A stretch of 7,243 bases of DNA from assembly GCA_035527455.1 (NCBI GenBank), contig DATLAN010000413.1, positions 1-7,243 of the forward strand. Reading direction: 5' to 3'. The position numbers were made by a program, and so were the translations under genes. The stretch is from DATLAN01 sp035527455. Its GTDB lineage: Bacteria; Planctomycetota; Planctomycetia; Pirellulales; Thermoguttaceae. Under the pieces are notes generated by a model, which saw only the letters and a list, made by a program, of their open reading frames with translations, ran no database searches and was not told the origin of the DNA. Below are positions 4,018 to 7,243 of this stretch, one piece after another; within the stretch, counting starts at the first letter, position 1; every line of letters starts with the position of its first letter.

Positions 4018-6921
4018 ATGCATCGATTGCCAAGCCTACTCGCGGTTCTTGGCTTCGCCGCGCTCTTCTGCTCAACGGCTTCTCTCGCACAGACTGCTGC
4101 CGTACCCGACGCGGTTGTGCTCGATACGGGCACGCTCGACCAGCCGAAGATGGCCGAGCTGCCGGTCAGCGGATCGGTGACTTCGATAGCCTTGTCGGAA
4201 GACAATCGTTACCTGGCTCTGGCGATGGACAACGCGAACCGGGTCGAGATCTTCGACGCCCGGAAAGCAACAAGGCTCGCCCAGATCGAGACCCCGAGCC
4301 CGCGAGCGATCCTCTTCCGCGCCGGAAAGTTGCTGGCGGCCAACTACGGGCGCGGAACGATCAGCATATTCGATCCGGCCAGGCAGTGGCAGCAGATTGT
4401 TGCCCTGCCCACGGGGCACAAGAACGTCCATCACCTTGCGGCTCCGCAGGGCCCGTACTTCCGAGGCCAGATTCTGGCCTGCTGCGAGGCCGACCCGGAA
4501 AAGTTCCCGGACGAACTCAAGCCCGAGAGGCCAAACCCCCGTCAAAACGGAATGCAAGTGATTACCTTGGTCGATCCGAAGACGCTAACCGCTCGCGACG
4601 TTCACTACAACACGGGCATCGATTTGCACGCAGTGTGCAGCTACGTTGGCGGTCATGTCGTCGTTCACTCGCAGGAGGGCGAGGATCGTTGGATCCGGGA
4701 CACCTATGATTACGAGTCGCTGGTGGCCGGGTACCGAAAGACTCGTCCGCCCGGGTATGCCGCTTCGGGCAGATACTGGCCGACGAACCAGGTGGCAGAG
4801 GGCCATTTCTGGTTCGGTCCGCGTCGCGTGGACAAGGGCATCCCGACGCAGTGGACTTACGACCAACCGACCCTATCGTTACCGAATCTCGCATACGACG
4901 CGTACAACAACTTGCATCTCATCGTGCCGGACCGCAACGGCGAACTATTCTATGCGAAGGTCAAAGAACCGAGCGAAGTGTACACCTGTAGCATGAAATG
5001 TTGCCGTCTTGGCGATCCGAACCATCCGATTGCCTCCTGGACGGTCGAGGAAAGCGCCTTGTCGAGAGGGCTCGCCCAGGACACAATCGCGTTTACCGCG
5101 GACGGTGTCGTCTACGTGTATCTTCACACGGATCATTATGAGGAGGCTGGGTTGAGGAAAGGCGTGACCCATTTCGAACTGCCGGCACCGACCATTCCTG
5201 AAACCCCTGCGGGCGAGCCGGGCACGTTCGATTTGGAGCGCGAATCGCCGTTCCTGACGTATTCCTACGACGGGCAGTCGATCCTGTGGCTCGACGACAA
5301 CGTGCTCCGCGTGCTCAACGCGGCCGGTACCGCACTGGTGCGCAGTCTCACGCTGCCGCGGTGCTACAAACAACTCTTCGAACGCGAGCGGTACTACGTC
5401 GCCATTTCGGCCACGTCGGTCGATTTTCTGGACAAACAATCCGGCAAGCCGTATCGGCAAGTCCCGCTCGACCAAATGGAGGCCACCCGCCTGGCGCTGC
5501 ATCCCGGGCGGCCGGTCGCCTACATTGCCGCGACCAGGCAACCGCCGCAAGCCGTCTGCCGCTCGAAGGTCATTCTGCAAATGGACGAGTTGAAGGGGAC
5601 CTTCGAGGAGTTGCCTGGGATCTACGGCAATTGGGTCGCCGCCGATCCGGCCGGTCGCTACCTGGCTGCCGTCATCCGGGATTCGATTCATCCGGACGGG
5701 CCGCCGCTCGATTGGGAGCACACGCGGCCCTACGACTACAAGGGGTCGGTCAACATCCTGGCGACTTTCGATATCCGCGGGCCGAAACCGTCGCCGCTGC
5801 AGGTGAACACGTTCGGCGGTTCCAACGGCGCGCAACTGGCTGTGGCCCCGGACGGAAACGCGTTTGCGTACGTGGGCATATCCACGGCGGGCTGCACGGG
5901 CACGCTCTATGACGCCCCGGACGTCGAGAAAGCGGCATGCAAGATCCAAGCCGAAAAGTGCCACCCTTGTGCTTCCTTCCACCCCGTGCTCGACATGATC
6001 GTATTTGCCGGCTCACCGCCTCGGTTTTTCAGCCGCTCGGGCGAACCGCAGGAAGTCTCCGTGGAAGGAAAACTACCCGAAGGCACGAATGCGCTACGGT
6101 ACGTTTTCTTTGCGCCGGACGGTCGGCACCTGCTGGTGGGATATCGAGACCCGCAGCGCGGCCACCTGCTGAAGAGTTTTCCGCTGATTCTTTCCCCGGA
6201 GCAGATCGCCCGCGTCGGCAACGGCTTCCAGCCCGCGAAGGTCGTGGCGCCCACTGTGGCAACGGTTGCAGCCGCCCCAATTGCAGCCGACTCGCTCGGG
6301 GCTTTGCAGCCGATTCCCGAATCGGCCCCGACGTTGACAGGCGACCAGCTTGCCGCGGAGTTTCGGCGATCCGTCGTGATCATTCGCATTCCAGGAAAGA
6401 TGAACGCCACCGGCATGGTGATCGATACCGACGGGACCATCCTCACCAGCGCCGACGTCATTACTCCGATGGGCCGCCCGACCGTCGTCTATACCACGCA
6501 GACCGGCGAGACGACCGAGGCCGAAACCGAGGTCCTCCGAACCGATCCGGAGACCAACCTGGCGATCCTCAAGATCAACCCTGCATCGCCGCTGCCGACG
6601 ATTCGCTTCGACCGCTTGGCCCCGGTCACTCCCAACCAACGGATCTACGTCCTTGAATGTCGCCAGCCGATCCTGTATTCGAGAGAGGACAAGCAGGAGA
6701 TCGACTCGAGCACCGGGCTCGTCTACAATCCGCGGCTCGAGTTATCGGGCAAGACGTTCCTTCAGACGTCAGCCAACATCGGCGGGCAAAGCAGCGGCGC
6801 GCCGGTGTTCAACACGCGCGGTGGCGTGATTGGGGTCATTACGACCAACAAGGATGTCTTCGGTGCCTCCGCGATGGCCGTGCCGCTCGACAAGGTGCTT
6901 GCGTTCCTCCAGACGAAGTGA
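4018..6921 (+). CDS. Exported propeller-like protein with C-terminal trypsin-like pseudoprotease domain
   Basis: The product is 967 residues. Residues 1-24 are a signal peptide (LLAVLGFAALF core, cleavage after SLA), placing it in the periplasm or outside. About residues 40-730 carry repeated WD/YVTN-like strand patterns (VTSIALSEDNRYLALAMDN near 54, LAVAPDGNAFAYVG near 607, FFAPDGRHLLVGY near 698), consistent with one or two beta-propellers. An Ala/Pro-rich linker covers about 738-775. Residues 780-965 are a trypsin-like domain of the HtrA/S1 type: VVIIRIPG, GMVIDTDGTILTSADVI, RTDPETNLAILKI, GQSSGAPVFNTRGGVIGV. The nucleophile Ser926 is kept, but the expected His is Asp813 and the expected Asp is Asn847, so proteolysis is unlikely. 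Cysteines cluster at 155-156, 324/328/329 and 626/641/648/651, which may form disulfides or bind metal. It follows the SHD1 gene by 57 bp on the same strand. Domain classes are fairly secure. The ligand and role are unknown. Confidence 0.9.
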   Translation: MHRLPSLLAVLGFAALFCSTASLAQTAAVPDAVVLDTGTLDQPKMAELPVSGSVTSIALSEDNRYLALAMDNANRVEIFDARKATRLAQIETPSPRAILFRAGKLLAANYGRGTISIFDPARQWQQIVALPTGHKNVHHLAAPQGPYFRGQILACCEADPEKFPDELKPERPNPRQNGMQVITLVDPKTLTARDVHYNTGIDLHAVCSYVGGHVVVHSQEGEDRWIRDTYDYESLVAGYRKTRPPGYAASGRYWPTNQVAEGHFWFGPRRVDKGIPTQWTYDQPTLSLPNLAYDAYNNLHLIVPDRNGELFYAKVKEPSEVYTCSMKCCRLGDPNHPIASWTVEESALSRGLAQDTIAFTADGVVYVYLHTDHYEEAGLRKGVTHFELPAPTIPETPAGEPGTFDLERESPFLTYSYDGQSILWLDDNVLRVLNAAGTALVRSLTLPRCYKQLFERERYYVAISATSVDFLDKQSGKPYRQVPLDQMEATRLALHPGRPVAYIAATRQPPQAVCRSKVILQMDELKGTFEELPGIYGNWVAADPAGRYLAAVIRDSIHPDGPPLDWEHTRPYDYKGSVNILATFDIRGPKPSPLQVNTFGGSNGAQLAVAPDGNAFAYVGISTAGCTGTLYDAPDVEKAACKIQAEKCHPCASFHPVLDMIVFAGSPPRFFSRSGEPQEVSVEGKLPEGTNALRYVFFAPDGRHLLVGYRDPQRGHLLKSFPLILSPEQIARVGNGFQPAKVVAPTVATVAAAPIAADSLGALQPIPESAPTLTGDQLAAEFRRSVVIIRIPGKMNATGMVIDTDGTILTSADVITPMGRPTVVYTTQTGETTEAETEVLRTDPETNLAILKINPASPLPTIRFDRLAPVTPNQRIYVLECRQPILYSREDKQEIDSSTGLVYNPRLELSGKTFLQTSANIGGQSSGAPVFNTRGGVIGVITTNKDVFGASAMAVPLDKVLAFLQTK

Positions 6922-6933
6922 CGATGTGATTCC

Positions 6934-6970
6934 GCGCCGGGTGCCCATGCTTGGCAGAGCTACGCGGCGC
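6934..6970. terminator. GC-rich hairpin between convergent genes, possible terminator
   Basis: GCGCCGGGT (6934-6942) pairs with ACGCGGCGC (6962-6970) at 8 of 9 positions, with a 19-nt loop, across the 38-bp gap between the two convergent stop codons. There is no T-run on either strand, so it is not a classical intrinsic terminator. It is the only hairpin noticed where both transcripts would end. Confidence 0.25.
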
Positions 6971-7243
6971 GCCGGCGGCGCCATGCGCAGAGGAGGAGCC
7001 CTGCCGCCGCCGTCGATAATAGGACGAGCGCGGACGGCTCGGGCACCGGGACGATTTGGGCCTGGGGCGCCGGGTTCGGCGCGGTGATCAGGTTCAGATC
7101 GTTCAAGAAGTGCGACTGGTTGTTGCGGGCCAGGAGGACGTCGGTCGCGTTGACCAGACCGTCGCGGTTGTAGTCGTAAGGAAAATCGATCCCGGCCGGC
7201 TCGAGGAAGCTGCGGGGGTTGTTTCGGGCCAGGAGCAGATCGG
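6960..7243 (-). CDS. C-terminus of dockerin-like PEP-CTERM sorted protein (5' end outside window)
   Basis: Reading the minus strand from base 7241 to a TAG at 6962-6960 gives 93 residues with no stop. Residues 1-8 (DLLLARNN) and 23-41 (DYNRDGLVNATDVLLARNN) are two dockerin type I-like half repeats. The second has the full Ca-binding loop D-x-N-x-D-G-x-x-N-x-x-D. After a Pro/Ala linker, residues 65-70 are PVPEPS, followed by a hydrophobic span (71-87) and RRRR at 88-91. This is a textbook PEP-CTERM tail, recognised in other bacteria by exosortase, which removes the anchor and sends the protein to the surface or matrix. The upstream domains, which would tell its job, are outside the window. It converges on the pseudoprotease gene with 38 bp between stops and is therefore a separate transcription unit. 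Confidence 0.88.
   Translation of the reverse strand, partial: DLLLARNNPRSFLEPAGIDFPYDYNRDGLVNATDVLLARNNQSHFLNDLNLITAPNPAPQAQIVPVPEPSALVLLSTAAAGLLLCAWRRRRAA

Noticed and set aside
5941..5972. c-type haem site in the KCHPC region
   Set aside because: The order is C-H-P-C and not C-x-x-C-H, and no other CxxCH motif was seen in the protein.
4945..5982. 345-residue open frame antisense to the pseudoprotease gene
   Set aside because: It is an Arg/Gly-rich shadow of a GC-rich coding region. The + strand frame has a signal peptide and recognisable domains.

Overview
The window looks like part of a planctomycete chromosome, probably Pirellulales. Three things point there. A bacterial secreted protein carries an SHD1 (SLA1 homology domain 1) module. 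A dockerin-like Ca-binding repeat is followed by a PEP-CTERM sorting tail, which is the usual C-terminus of many Pirellulales secreted proteins. The coding DNA is GC-rich and separated by a long, repeat-rich intergenic stretch. The order-level assignment is an inference; no rRNA or other marker gene is present.

Layout: (1) bases 2-127, + strand, are the last 41 codons of an unidentified gene. (2) Bases 128-1413 hold no convincing gene. They contain a cluster of inverted repeats, a 24-bp tandem repeat, REP-like palindromes, a weak sigma70-like promoter and a double hairpin upstream of the next gene. (3) Bases 1414-3960 (+) encode an 848-residue exported protein: signal peptide, SHD1, degenerate trypsin-like domain, beta-rich domain, beta-propeller-like repeats. 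(4) Bases 4018-6921 (+) encode a 967-residue exported protein: signal peptide, beta-propeller-like repeats, Ala/Pro linker, trypsin-like domain with two of three catalytic residues replaced. (5) Bases 6960-7243 (-) are the C-terminal 93 residues of a dockerin/PEP-CTERM protein that converges on the preceding gene and runs off the window.

The two large genes are 57 bp apart on the same strand, each with its own Shine-Dalgarno sequence, and are probably co-transcribed. Both combine a propeller-like module with an apparently inactive trypsin-like module, in opposite order along the chain. The most interesting reading is a pair of secreted, non-enzymatic binding or scaffold proteins built from the same parts. 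Their function cannot be derived from sequence alone. No CRISPR array, tRNA, rRNA, transposase or recognised defence or biosynthetic system was found.
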